From: CAZESH01 sp964514665
GTDB taxonomy: Bacteria; Bacillota; Bacilli; Paenibacillales; KCTC-25726
DNA length: 11,169 nucleotides
Reading direction: 5' to 3'
NCBI GenBank assembly: GCA_964514665.1
Contig: CAZESH010000130.1
Location: forward strand, 1-11,169
Made by a program: the position numbers and the translations under genes. Below the pieces are notes generated by a model. The model saw nothing but the letters and a program-made list of their open reading frames with translations, had not been told where the DNA came from and made no database searches. This document shows, piece after piece, positions 1 to 5,584 of this stretch; positions within the stretch are counted from its first letter, which is position 1; each line of letters begins with the position of its first letter.

Positions 1-324
1 GAGCAGACCATATAGCGATTTCTGATTCATTCTCGACAAAGACCGGTAATAAGTTTCTTCCAGTAATTTCGCATCTTGAATGGTAATAATAGGAGAAGAA
101 AATTGCGGTGTTTTTGTAATGATCTGAAAATCATGATGGGACCGAAGCGATTGTCCCAGCGTCTCTTCACTGCTTCCATAAAGAGCGGCTGTATCCAGAA
201 TCCGGATTCCCTGTCGATGGGCAGCTTCCAAAATATCGCCCACCTCTTCCTGTGGCGTCTTTCCTTCCTCGTTTGATATCCCGTAATCCAAGCCGAATTG
301 AACGGTCCCAAGGCCAAGCTTCAT
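1..324 (-). CDS. Aldo/keto reductase family protein, 3' part beyond the left edge
   Basis: The first 108 codons of an aldo/keto reductase are open without a stop to the window edge. The protein begins MKLGLGTVQFGLDYGISN, the first beta strand and cofactor-facing loop of this NADPH-dependent TIM-barrel family. The catalytic Asp44 and Tyr49 lie in LDTAALYG and the catalytic Lys71 in IITK; the His is expected past the edge or outside what I can place. This variant (VQFGLDYGI-N) is one I associate with surface-sugar and nonulosonic-acid loci, so a role in modifying an activated sugar is plausible but not shown. I chose the ATG at 324 because a GAGGG lies about 9 bases upstream and the family starts there; an in-frame ATG at 339 is possible. 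The gene follows the Ena-like gene ending at 348 by only a few bases, so the two are probably co-transcribed. Confidence 0.85.
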   Translation of the reverse strand, partial: MKLGLGTVQFGLDYGISNEEGKTPQEEVGDILEAAHRQGIRILDTAALYGSSEETLGQSLRSHHDFQIITKTPQFSSPIITIQDAKLLEETYYRSLSRMNQKSLYGLL

Positions 325-347
325 CGAAGCATCCCTCATTGCACCCG

Positions 348-752
348 TCAGCATGACACTTTGCGACGTAAACATAATGAATAAAATCCTCTGCAAAAAC
401 CATCGTTATCTCCATCGCACTCTATCATTAAATATTGGATAGAAGGGACAGCGATCGAAACTTGCTGCTCGCGTTCAACAATTTGCGTAATGCTGCGGTT
501 GTTATTCAGCTGAACGACGGCTTTCATTGTGCAATCCGATTTATTTTCCACCTGTATGAGTGCGGAAGGTCTTTGATCGACAGCTCTGAAATATATCTTG
601 GAATCCGAGTTGCATTTCTGAAAAATTCGTCCTGATATTTTTTCAACATGGGTCCTTATTGTTTTGCAGTTTGTTTTGCAGCGTCTTTTTTTTTTAAATT
701 TGCAGTTTGTTCCAACATTAACAATGGTGGATTGTTTATTGACCTGGATCAC
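348..752 (-). CDS. Diverged Ena-like (DUF3992-type) spore surface protein candidate, Cys/Lys-rich N-terminus
   Basis: The 134-aa protein has two parts. Residues 1-45 are basic and Cys-containing, with a duplicated CKTN/CKTI motif (encoded by an 11-nt direct repeat at 659-681) next to a Lys run encoded by ten consecutive A bases (686-695 on this strand). Residues from about 63 to the end look like a small beta-sandwich: VENKSDC, then VSIAVPSIQYLMIECDG, then a Cys-rich ending. That order (fibre-like strands, IxxxCDG, G-x-C-x-G-x-x-x-C-L-x-L-R) resembles the Ena core family and the neighbour at 907-1266, but the similarity is weak and assigned by eye. The GTG start at 752 has no SD. The reading frame stays open upstream to an excellent SD at 801-810, where only ATA codons are correctly spaced, so the true start is unresolved. 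It is probably co-transcribed with the aldo/keto reductase. Confidence 0.6.
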   Translation of the reverse strand: MIQVNKQSTIVNVGTNCKFKKKRRCKTNCKTIRTHVEKISGRIFQKCNSDSKIYFRAVDQRPSALIQVENKSDCTMKAVVQLNNNRSITQIVEREQQVSIAVPSIQYLMIECDGDNDGFCRGFYSLCLRRKVSC

Positions 753-800
753 TTTCGTCTTTTGTTTAATGAGTTGCTTTTTTGATTTATTTATCGCTAT

Positions 801-810
801 CCCCCCTTCC
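801..810 (-). promoter_or_regulatory. Strong Shine-Dalgarno without a conventional start codon
   Basis: Read on the minus strand this is GGAAGGGGGG. Six bases downstream (794) the frame of the Ena-like gene offers ATA, followed by uninterrupted Lys/Gln-rich codons into the annotated GTG at 752. Downstream of the SD, the other two frames stop immediately (TAG at 799-797, TAA shortly after). Either a rare AUA start is used, giving 148 aa, or translation begins at 752 without an SD. Confidence 0.4.
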
Positions 811-870
811 GGCAGCAGAACCGCATGACTGAATAATCCTATATATATTCATTTGACACTGTCGCGTTTG

Positions 871-883
871 GACATCTATCCCT
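871..883 (-). repeat. 13-bp repeat AGGGATAGATGTC, copy 1 (upstream of the gene at 348-752)
   Basis: An identical 13-bp sequence occurs at 1327-1339 in the same orientation. Each copy lies in the upstream region of one of the two minus-strand Ena-like genes, about 60-75 bases before the SD. The position suggests a shared regulator site or a duplicated promoter segment; no regulator can be named from the sequence. Confidence 0.45.
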
Positions 884-906
884 CTGCGGAAGGTCCAATT
901 TGCAAC

Positions 907-1266
907 TTAAAACGCAGGATATCTCGGCGTGATGCAAAACTTTCCGGAAGCACTTTCCAATGATGAAGCCGCATTCCCCTTTAACGTAATCGTGTCAAAT
1001 CCGACAACCGTAAACGCCAGACATTGCCGGTTGCTCAATGTATAATGCGTGATTTCTGTTCCGCCTATGGAGAATGTCATCGTGATCTGGGTCATGCCTG
1101 CGGTACTGCTGGATTCCTCGATCGATCCGGAGGCGGATACGATTTCATTCGCTTGATAAATAACCTGGGGGGTCTGGTCATACAGTACCCATCTGCATTC
1201 GACACAATCCTGCACTAGGTTTTCTTGAATTCCGCAACAAATTACAGCATTACCCGAGCTGCACAT
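907..1266 (-). CDS. Ena-like endospore appendage subunit (DUF3992 core), Cys-rich N-terminal connector
   Basis: The 119-aa protein has a short N-terminal arm with V-I-C10-C11, then C21 and C24, then W26, followed by a beta-rich core. The core carries FTVVGFDTI and ends GKFCITPRYPAF. From memory, Ena1 subunits of B. cereus have an N-terminal connector of hydrophobic-X-CC-X(10-12)-C that disulphide-links subunits along the fibre, and a C-terminal FCIT-RYP strand. CC-X12-C24 here fits that rule. The core motif FTVVGxDTI is shared with the proteins at 4698 and 5153, which supports one family. I start at the ATG at 1266: AAAGGGAG lies 8 bases upstream, whereas the longer ORF from 1317 would begin upstream of the promoter-like GATACATTA. 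The gene is divergent from the methyltransferase operon. Expected product: a mother-cell-made fibre subunit on the spore surface. Confidence 0.75.
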   Translation of the reverse strand: MCSSGNAVICCGIQENLVQDCVECRWVLYDQTPQVIYQANEIVSASGSIEESSSTAGMTQITMTFSIGGTEITHYTLSNRQCLAFTVVGFDTITLKGNAASSLESASGKFCITPRYPAF

Positions 1267-1295
1267 ACCATCTCTCCCTTTAAGGTTCCTGTTTA

Positions 1296-1304
1296 TAATG
1301 TATC
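1296..1304 (-). promoter_or_regulatory. Possible sigma-K/E-type -10 element for the Ena-like gene at 907-1266
   Basis: On the minus strand this reads GATACATTA, one mismatch from the sigma-K -10 consensus CATANNNTA. It lies about 13 bases before the SD, leaving a short leader. The best AC for a -35 is at 1320-1319, only 14 bases away and closer than the usual 16-17, so the call is weak. Confidence 0.3.
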
Positions 1305-1326
1305 GACTTGAGTCCATTGTTGATAA

Positions 1327-1339
1327 GACATCTATCCCT
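1327..1339 (-). repeat. 13-bp repeat AGGGATAGATGTC, copy 2 (upstream of the gene at 907-1266)
   Basis: Identical to 871-883 and in the same orientation relative to the downstream minus-strand gene. It lies in the divergent region between the Ena-like gene and the methyltransferase operon, so it could also influence the plus-strand operon. Confidence 0.45.
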
Positions 1340-1446
1340 GGGTTCGTTCATCATTTTTATAGCAGGGACCTAAACACCCAATTTTTTTCTCCGTCGCCAA
1401 AATAAAATGATTACGACATGAATGCGATTGAAGGAGAGATAGCCAA

Positions 1447-2382
1447 GTGAATGCGAACGGTAACACTGTAAATGGCGATGACCGGAAGGGTGCCGTTAAA
1501 TCCCGGGAACAGCTCATAGATTTGTTGGGAAAAATCAGAAAAAAATCCGAAGATCTGACCTCTGCCCTTTGGTCCCAAGAAGAATTAATGCAAACTCAAT
1601 ACAACGTCACCCGATTTCACCAAACCATGAAAACGATGATGAGTCATATACCCAACAATTTATATTGGTATCAAAAAATCGGATGGAAAAAGTTTGTTCC
1701 GGATCAGGAAACGATTGTCGACCAAGAGAGGAAAGAAGCGATTCAGGAAGAAAAAAAGCGATTGGCGGAGTGGATGGAGGATCAATTCACCCTTTCCGGT
1801 TTTTACCTTGCGTTTAAACATCAAATCGATCAAAGAAAATTGTCTGAAAAGTTGTCCATACACGGTTTTCTTGAATTGAAGCAAGCTCATGTCCTGGATA
1901 TCGGGTGTGGGGATGGTCATTGGTTAAGAAAATTTGTGGATTGGGGAGCGCTTCCTGAAAAGCTGACCGGCACTGAATTTTCGCAACCGCTTTTGGATCT
2001 GGCTAAACAATCATCGGCACCCGCCATACAATGGCTGGAAACCTATCCAGACGAGCTTCCTGTAGAGGATCGCAAGTTTGATATCATTGTGATCTTCGGA
2101 GTGCTGATGCATATTCTGGATGAATTCATGCTGAAAAAAACCGGACAGGAGCTGTTGAGAGTGCTCTGCGATGAAGGAATCATCATTGCCGCCAACCTTC
2201 ATAAAGACGCGGAGAAGGAATTGGAGCCGTTTCTTGCTTATACCACCAAAGGCTTGGGATTGGCTGAACTGATGGAAGTATTCCCGGATTGCGAAATCGA
2301 ATTTGAAGAATTGCCCCAGTACGGGCTGGCTGTAATCAGCAAAAAAATGAAGGGAAAGGAAAGCCATGCAAATGGGAAGTAA
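1447..2382 (+). CDS. Class I SAM-dependent methyltransferase
   Basis: This 311-aa protein has a helical N-terminal region (about 1-140, with a charged coiled-coil-like stretch at 92-112) and a Rossmann methyltransferase domain from about 145. Motif I is VLDIGCGDGHW (149-159), which binds S-adenosylmethionine. E177 at the end of the second strand fits the ribose-binding acidic residue. FDIIVIFGVL (211-220) is motif IV. The substrate is not evident. The GTG start is set by AAGGAGAG 8 bases upstream. Its last codons overlap the next gene by 17 bases, so it is the first gene of a translationally coupled operon ending in a Maf-type glycosyltransferase. That context suggests a sugar, glycan or surface-protein target. 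A methyltransferase that trims or caps a glycan is one option; modification of an Ena subunit is another. Both are inference. Confidence 0.85.
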   Translation: MNANGNTVNGDDRKGAVKSREQLIDLLGKIRKKSEDLTSALWSQEELMQTQYNVTRFHQTMKTMMSHIPNNLYWYQKIGWKKFVPDQETIVDQERKEAIQEEKKRLAEWMEDQFTLSGFYLAFKHQIDQRKLSEKLSIHGFLELKQAHVLDIGCGDGHWLRKFVDWGALPEKLTGTEFSQPLLDLAKQSSAPAIQWLETYPDELPVEDRKFDIIVIFGVLMHILDEFMLKKTGQELLRVLCDEGIIIAANLHKDAEKELEPFLAYTTKGLGLAELMEVFPDCEIEFEELPQYGLAVISKKMKGKESHANGK

Positions 2383-2677
2383 TGCCTCACAGGAACTGGA
2401 ACAGTTGGACGGGATCATGCTTGCATGCGCTGAAAATTGGAAGCTTGATCAGGATGCTGCCGGATTGGAAAACTTCATTCGTGCATTGGACCAATTGGAA
2501 CATGTCGTCACATTTCACTTTGCCAGCTTAGGGAAACGGAAGGAACAGCTTTATTTGTATTTGGAAAATCTATATGAGTTCATCCGGAATAAAGATATCG
2601 TTGCCATCGGCGACTGGATCGAGTATCAAATGCATCCGTTCATCGGACAATGGAAGAAAGGATGTGAATCAGAATGA
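2366..2677 (+). CDS. Small helical protein of unknown function, coupled to a Maf glycosyltransferase
   Basis: I do not recognise this 103-aa protein. It is acidic to neutral, predicted almost entirely helical, and has no signal peptide or membrane segment. Aromatic residues cluster in the second half (LYLYLENLYEFI, then WIEYQMHPFIGQW), as in small helical-bundle adaptors. The ATG at 2366 has AAAGGA five bases upstream. It overlaps the methyltransferase by 17 bases and shares ATGA with the glycosyltransferase at 2674-2677, so the three products are probably made in fixed ratio. Size and context would fit an adaptor or chaperone for the enzyme or its substrate, by loose analogy with FliS-like export chaperones, but no homology is claimed. 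Confidence 0.75.
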   Translation: MQMGSNASQELEQLDGIMLACAENWKLDQDAAGLENFIRALDQLEHVVTFHFASLGKRKEQLYLYLENLYEFIRNKDIVAIGDWIEYQMHPFIGQWKKGCESE

Positions 2678-4605
2678 CGGAGAGTGAGGCAAACCTGCAG
2701 AAGCGAAAAGAGATATTTCTGAAAAATGTGCAGCTTCTCCCGGACGGGTTGAAGCAGCAAATGCAAACGATCGATTTAGACGATGTTTGGAAGCATATTG
2801 AAGTCGTTTCTTCACAAGCCGGATACCCGGTCTGCAGAGTCAGGAAAGACGGGGCCCAGGTACATTTGAACAGTATCGATCCGACGGGCCAGGCGAAGAT
2901 GTGGTCAGATTGGCTGCAGCTTGAGAAGATGAGGACGCTTTTTGTTTACGGCTGCGGTTTCGGATATCCGCTGCTGGAATTGTTCAAGAAGCTTCATCAG
3001 GATAGTGTCATTGTTGTTTTCGAGCAAAACGTGCATATTTTTACTGCCATGCTGCATTATTTTGATTTGGAACCGATTTTGCAAACCGGAAAATTTGTTT
3101 TTTTTGTCGGTGATTTCGAAGATTTTTCCCAAGGCTTCCAGAACGTCATTTCGACGCTGGATTTGGCCTTTTTTACTGCTCCGTCCATTGTGTTTACTCC
3201 AAACTCGCGGATGTATAAAAGCGAATATTTGAAAATTCAGGAGCAAGTTTTTGAGCGGCTGCGGCTGCAACTTTTCAAACTCGGAAATGACCATCAGGAT
3301 TCCCTGCTGGGCTTCCATAACATGCTTGAGAATAGCGGGGAGGTGCTGAAAAATCCATATTTCGGCAGCTTGAAGGATAAATTCAAAAATATTCCCGCAT
3401 TCATCATCGCCAACGGCCCCTCCTTGGACAAACACCTTCCCGAATTGAAGAAGATCGCAAACAAAGGGTTGATCCTGTGCTGTGAATCGGCGATTGTTCC
3501 GTTAATGAAAAATCACATCGTTCCGGATGCGATCTGTGTGCTGGAACGCAATTCGAGAGATTATTTATTATATTTTGAAAAAAAGCAATATCCGGCGGAA
3601 ATGGCTTTGCTGGCCTTTGTAGGGGCTGACCCGAGAATTTTTTCGTCTTTTGCCGGTCCCAAAATTCCCGTTTTTCGTCTGGAACACAACAATCAGTTTA
3701 TCAATCGGTTGATTGGCGATGAATCCGGACTTTTCGGCGGCACAAGCGTGGCCCATTTCGCTTATGAGTCGGCCGTGTATTTGGGAGCGAACCCGATCGT
3801 GCTGATCGGACAGGATCTCGCATACGATACCGATGGAACGACCCACAGCAGACAATCGATCTATTCGGAGAAAAAGTTAAAAAATATTGTCGAAAAACTC
3901 AAATCAGAGCCCGTACTCTATGTAGAAAGCAACGACGGGAAACAGATTCCGACAAATAAGATATGGTATGAATTTAAATTGTTGTTCGAGCAGATGATCG
4001 AACAGAATCCGCAGGTTTCGGTCATCAACACAACGGAAAGCGGGGCGAAAATCCAAGGAACGACCTGTGAGAAGCTGGCGGATACGATTGAAAAATACTG
4101 CAGGAACCGTCTGCCGCGCAGACTGTACGAGTTGATCAACGAAAATAAAACGAATTTGGATCGGCCGGCAAGAAAAAACAAATTGCAAGCCCTGCTCGCG
4201 GAATTGAAAAAGTACAAAACCGTCTATCGGGCGCTTGATAAGCTGACCGTTCAAAACATGGCAAAGTGCGAACGTTGGATCGCTTTGTCGGAACAAGTCG
4301 AATTATCCGCTGTCCAACAAGAGCTTCGTCAAACTTATGAGGACAATTTCAAAGATATTTATCAATTTATGTCCCCCCGGTTGCATCCCCATTATTTCCA
4401 GACCTTCTTTTTGTATGGCTGCTATCGGATGAATGTGCTTGGTCCGCTCCACTCGCCGATTGATCTGATTGCTGCCGTTCAAATTCAATATGAAGTCTTT
4501 GATCATTTCCACAACATTTGCCAAAGTCTTGTGAAAAACTTGCAGATCGATTACGACAAAATCAAATCTATGAAATCCGATATTGAAAGAGATTCGTTGA
4601 ACTAG
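2674..4605 (+). CDS. Maf-type glycosyltransferase (DUF115 / MptE-like domain)
   Basis: The 643-aa protein has the layout of motility-associated factor (Maf) proteins. An N-terminal Rossmann-like region contains FVYGCGFGYPLLEL (about 90-103) and VIVVFEQNV (112-120). The central DUF115/MptE-like domain contains IIANGPSLDK (244-253), a PDAICVLERN strand (284-293) and the block GGTSVAHFAYESAVYLGA followed by IGQDLAYDTDG (355-388). The C-terminal 200 residues are helical. Characterised Maf proteins transfer nonulosonic acids such as pseudaminic or legionaminic acid to Ser/Thr of flagellin in the cytoplasm. No flagellin lies in this window; the downstream genes encode Ser/Thr-rich Ena-like subunits, so these are candidate acceptors (inference). 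It starts at the ATG of an ATGA overlap with the previous gene. No terminator is seen before the next gene. Confidence 0.88.
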   Translation: MTESEANLQKRKEIFLKNVQLLPDGLKQQMQTIDLDDVWKHIEVVSSQAGYPVCRVRKDGAQVHLNSIDPTGQAKMWSDWLQLEKMRTLFVYGCGFGYPLLELFKKLHQDSVIVVFEQNVHIFTAMLHYFDLEPILQTGKFVFFVGDFEDFSQGFQNVISTLDLAFFTAPSIVFTPNSRMYKSEYLKIQEQVFERLRLQLFKLGNDHQDSLLGFHNMLENSGEVLKNPYFGSLKDKFKNIPAFIIANGPSLDKHLPELKKIANKGLILCCESAIVPLMKNHIVPDAICVLERNSRDYLLYFEKKQYPAEMALLAFVGADPRIFSSFAGPKIPVFRLEHNNQFINRLIGDESGLFGGTSVAHFAYESAVYLGANPIVLIGQDLAYDTDGTTHSRQSIYSEKKLKNIVEKLKSEPVLYVESNDGKQIPTNKIWYEFKLLFEQMIEQNPQVSVINTTESGAKIQGTTCEKLADTIEKYCRNRLPRRLYELINENKTNLDRPARKNKLQALLAELKKYKTVYRALDKLTVQNMAKCERWIALSEQVELSAVQQELRQTYEDNFKDIYQFMSPRLHPHYFQTFFLYGCYRMNVLGPLHSPIDLIAAVQIQYEVFDHFHNICQSLVKNLQIDYDKIKSMKSDIERDSLN

Positions 4606-4663
4606 AAAATCCACGAATGACTGAGTCGATTTATCGGAGACAACCTGAGGGAACTTGAAATAC

Positions 4664-4672
4664 GATAAAGTA
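4664..4672 (+). promoter_or_regulatory. Possible sporulation sigma -10 element before the Ena-like gene at 4698
   Basis: GATAAAGTA has the same one-mismatch relation to CATANNNTA as GATACATTA upstream of the Ena-like gene at 907-1266. It lies 10 bases before the SD. An AC at 4643-4644 is 19 bases upstream, slightly long for sigma-K. It would allow the appendage genes to be transcribed separately from the glycosyltransferase. Confidence 0.3.
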
Positions 4673-4697
4673 TCTGATTGGGGAGGGGGTGAAACAA

Positions 4698-5045
4698 ATG
4701 CCGTACGATATCAACAAGGTAGCACCGACGTATCTGCCGTTTGCCAGCAACATCACTTACAGTGTTTCGGGCAGCACGGTGACGAATACGTATGTCTTGA
4801 CTGCCGGCTTGGGTTCCGCTTTCGGAGCGATTAACGGATACGTGCTGAACAACGATGTTTCCAATACCTCTGCGACGATTTCCTTATTATCCGGAGGAAC
4901 TCTATTGACGAGATTTAGAGTTGCTGCCGGCCAATATCGGACCATATTTGTTGTTGGAGCTGATACGATTACCGTTCGTGCCTCAACCGCAAGCTCTGCT
5001 GTCACCGGCGAGCTGAACCTGGTGATCAACGCAAACCCGATGTAA
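4698..5045 (+). CDS. Ena-like (DUF3992-type) subunit lacking cysteine
   Basis: This 115-aa protein is beta-rich, Ser/Thr/Ala-rich and has no Cys at all. It aligns by eye with the protein at 5153: A-I-x-G-Y-V-L-N-N, L-x-G-G-x-L, V-x-x-G-x-Y, F-V-V-G-x-D-T-I, and T-G-E-L-N near the end. The start is the ATG at 4698, five bases after AGGGGGTGA, an almost complete anti-SD match; an upstream in-frame GTG at 4689 sits inside that SD and is rejected. Since Ena1-type fibres depend on an N-terminal disulphide arm, a Cys-free paralogue may be a cap, an adaptor or a non-covalent filament subunit. Many Ser/Thr residues make it a possible glycosylation acceptor for the Maf protein encoded 92 bases upstream. 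It is likely deployed at the spore surface; neither assembly nor glycosylation is demonstrated. Confidence 0.68.
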   Translation: MPYDINKVAPTYLPFASNITYSVSGSTVTNTYVLTAGLGSAFGAINGYVLNNDVSNTSATISLLSGGTLLTRFRVAAGQYRTIFVVGADTITVRASTASSAVTGELNLVINANPM

Positions 5046-5079
5046 CGCTTCAGACGTCCTTTCCGTACGAAACAAAGCT

Positions 5080-5100
5080 GCCCCCAACTTGTTTGGGGGC
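5080..5100 (+). terminator. Perfect hairpin between two Ena-like genes, no U-tract
   Basis: GCCCCCAA (5080-5087) pairs perfectly with TTGGGGGC (5093-5100) around a five-base loop. The stem is very stable, but no T-run follows, so classical intrinsic termination is doubtful. It could attenuate read-through or protect the 3' end of the upstream mRNA, letting the two subunits be made in different amounts. Confidence 0.55.
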
Positions 5101-5113
5101 GGTCCATACATAT
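5087..5113 (+). promoter_or_regulatory. Possible sigma-E/K promoter for the Ena-like gene at 5153
   Basis: AC at 5087-5088 and CATACATAT at 5105-5113 are 16 bases apart, which is the sigma-K spacing. CATACAT also matches sigma-E -10 elements; the final TA of the sigma-K box is absent. The -35 would lie inside the hairpin. A start near 5120 would give a short leader before AGGAGGGAGAGG. Confidence 0.35.
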
Positions 5114-5152
5114 TTGCTTGAAAAACATACAGACCAGGAGGGAGAGGGTTCC

Positions 5153-5488
5153 ATGTCCGGACACAAAGGGTGCTGCTCGACGGCGCTGATTCCCAATCAA
5201 ATCGATCATCCATGGATGGCTGTTGACTCGCCGATATTTCCATATACGGCTGATCAACTTGCGGCAATAACCGGTTATGTGCTGAATAACGGTTCTTCGA
5301 CCGGCCCGGTTACGGTCAACTTTCTGAGAGGGGGAATGCTTGCTCCGCCTCTTCCGTTTAATTTAATCGTCAAGCCGGGTGAATACAAATCATTCACGGT
5401 AGTGGGCGTCGATACGATAAAAATCACTCCGTCCAGCAGCGTCGCAACGGGTGAATTGAATATCAACATCAACTTTAATCCGTTCTAA
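5153..5488 (+). CDS. Ena-like (DUF3992-type) subunit with N-terminal CC motif
   Basis: The 111-aa protein begins MSGHKGCC, with Cys7-Cys8 in a short arm followed by W21, the same CC-then-Trp layout as the protein at 907 but without the third Cys. The core contains AITGYVLNN, a proline-containing loop, FTVVGVDTI and ends TGELNININFNPF. FTVVGVDTI is nearly identical to FTVVGFDTI in the minus-strand paralogue, and GYVLNN and TGELN match the Cys-free neighbour at 4698. I chose the ATG at 5153 because AGGAGGGAGAGG lies directly upstream; the longer frame from 5093 begins inside the hairpin. Likely role: structural subunit of a spore-surface fibre, with CC able to form intersubunit disulphides (known for Ena1; inferred here). 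Confidence 0.72.
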   Translation: MSGHKGCCSTALIPNQIDHPWMAVDSPIFPYTADQLAAITGYVLNNGSSTGPVTVNFLRGGMLAPPLPFNLIVKPGEYKSFTVVGVDTIKITPSSSVATGELNININFNPF

Positions 5489-5528
5489 GTTAATATCAAT
5501 CAAAATGGAAAATTCCTGTCTGCGCCTC

Positions 5529-5556
5529 ACATCATCCAGTATCCGCGCATAGGCTA
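5529..5556 (+). promoter_or_regulatory. Sigma-K promoter of the tandem-repeat protein gene
   Basis: AC at 5529-5530, 17 bases of spacer, then CATAGGCTA at 5548-5556, a full match to CATANNNTA at the expected distance. Transcription would start near 5563, just before the SD GGAGG at 5575-5579. This is the clearest promoter in the window and places the downstream gene in the late mother cell. Confidence 0.65.
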
Positions 5557-5584
5557 TAGCACATTTAAACCAATGGAGGCGCTT

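Noticed and set aside
852..881. TTGACA on the plus strand as a sigma-A promoter
   Set aside because: No acceptable -10 at 16-18 bases, and no plus-strand gene follows until 1447.
868..898. Inverted repeat TTGGAC...GTCCAA as a terminator after the Ena-like gene at 907
   Set aside because: Only six base pairs with a 19-base loop and no T-run on the minus strand; too weak.
1267..1317. 17-residue N-terminal extension of the Ena-like protein (start at 1317)
   Set aside because: The internal ATG at 1266 has a strong SD and the extension would overlap the promoter-like element; known Ena N-termini are short.
2905..3435. 176-codon minus-strand frame inside the Maf gene
   Set aside because: It lies fully antisense to a clearly coding gene with strong family motifs; the low-complexity product is a shadow frame.
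2674..4605. Flagellin glycosylation as the obvious role of the Maf protein
   Set aside because: No flagellin, FliD, FliS or other flagellar gene is visible; the neighbours are spore-surface-like. It stays possible if the window lies beside a flagellar cluster.
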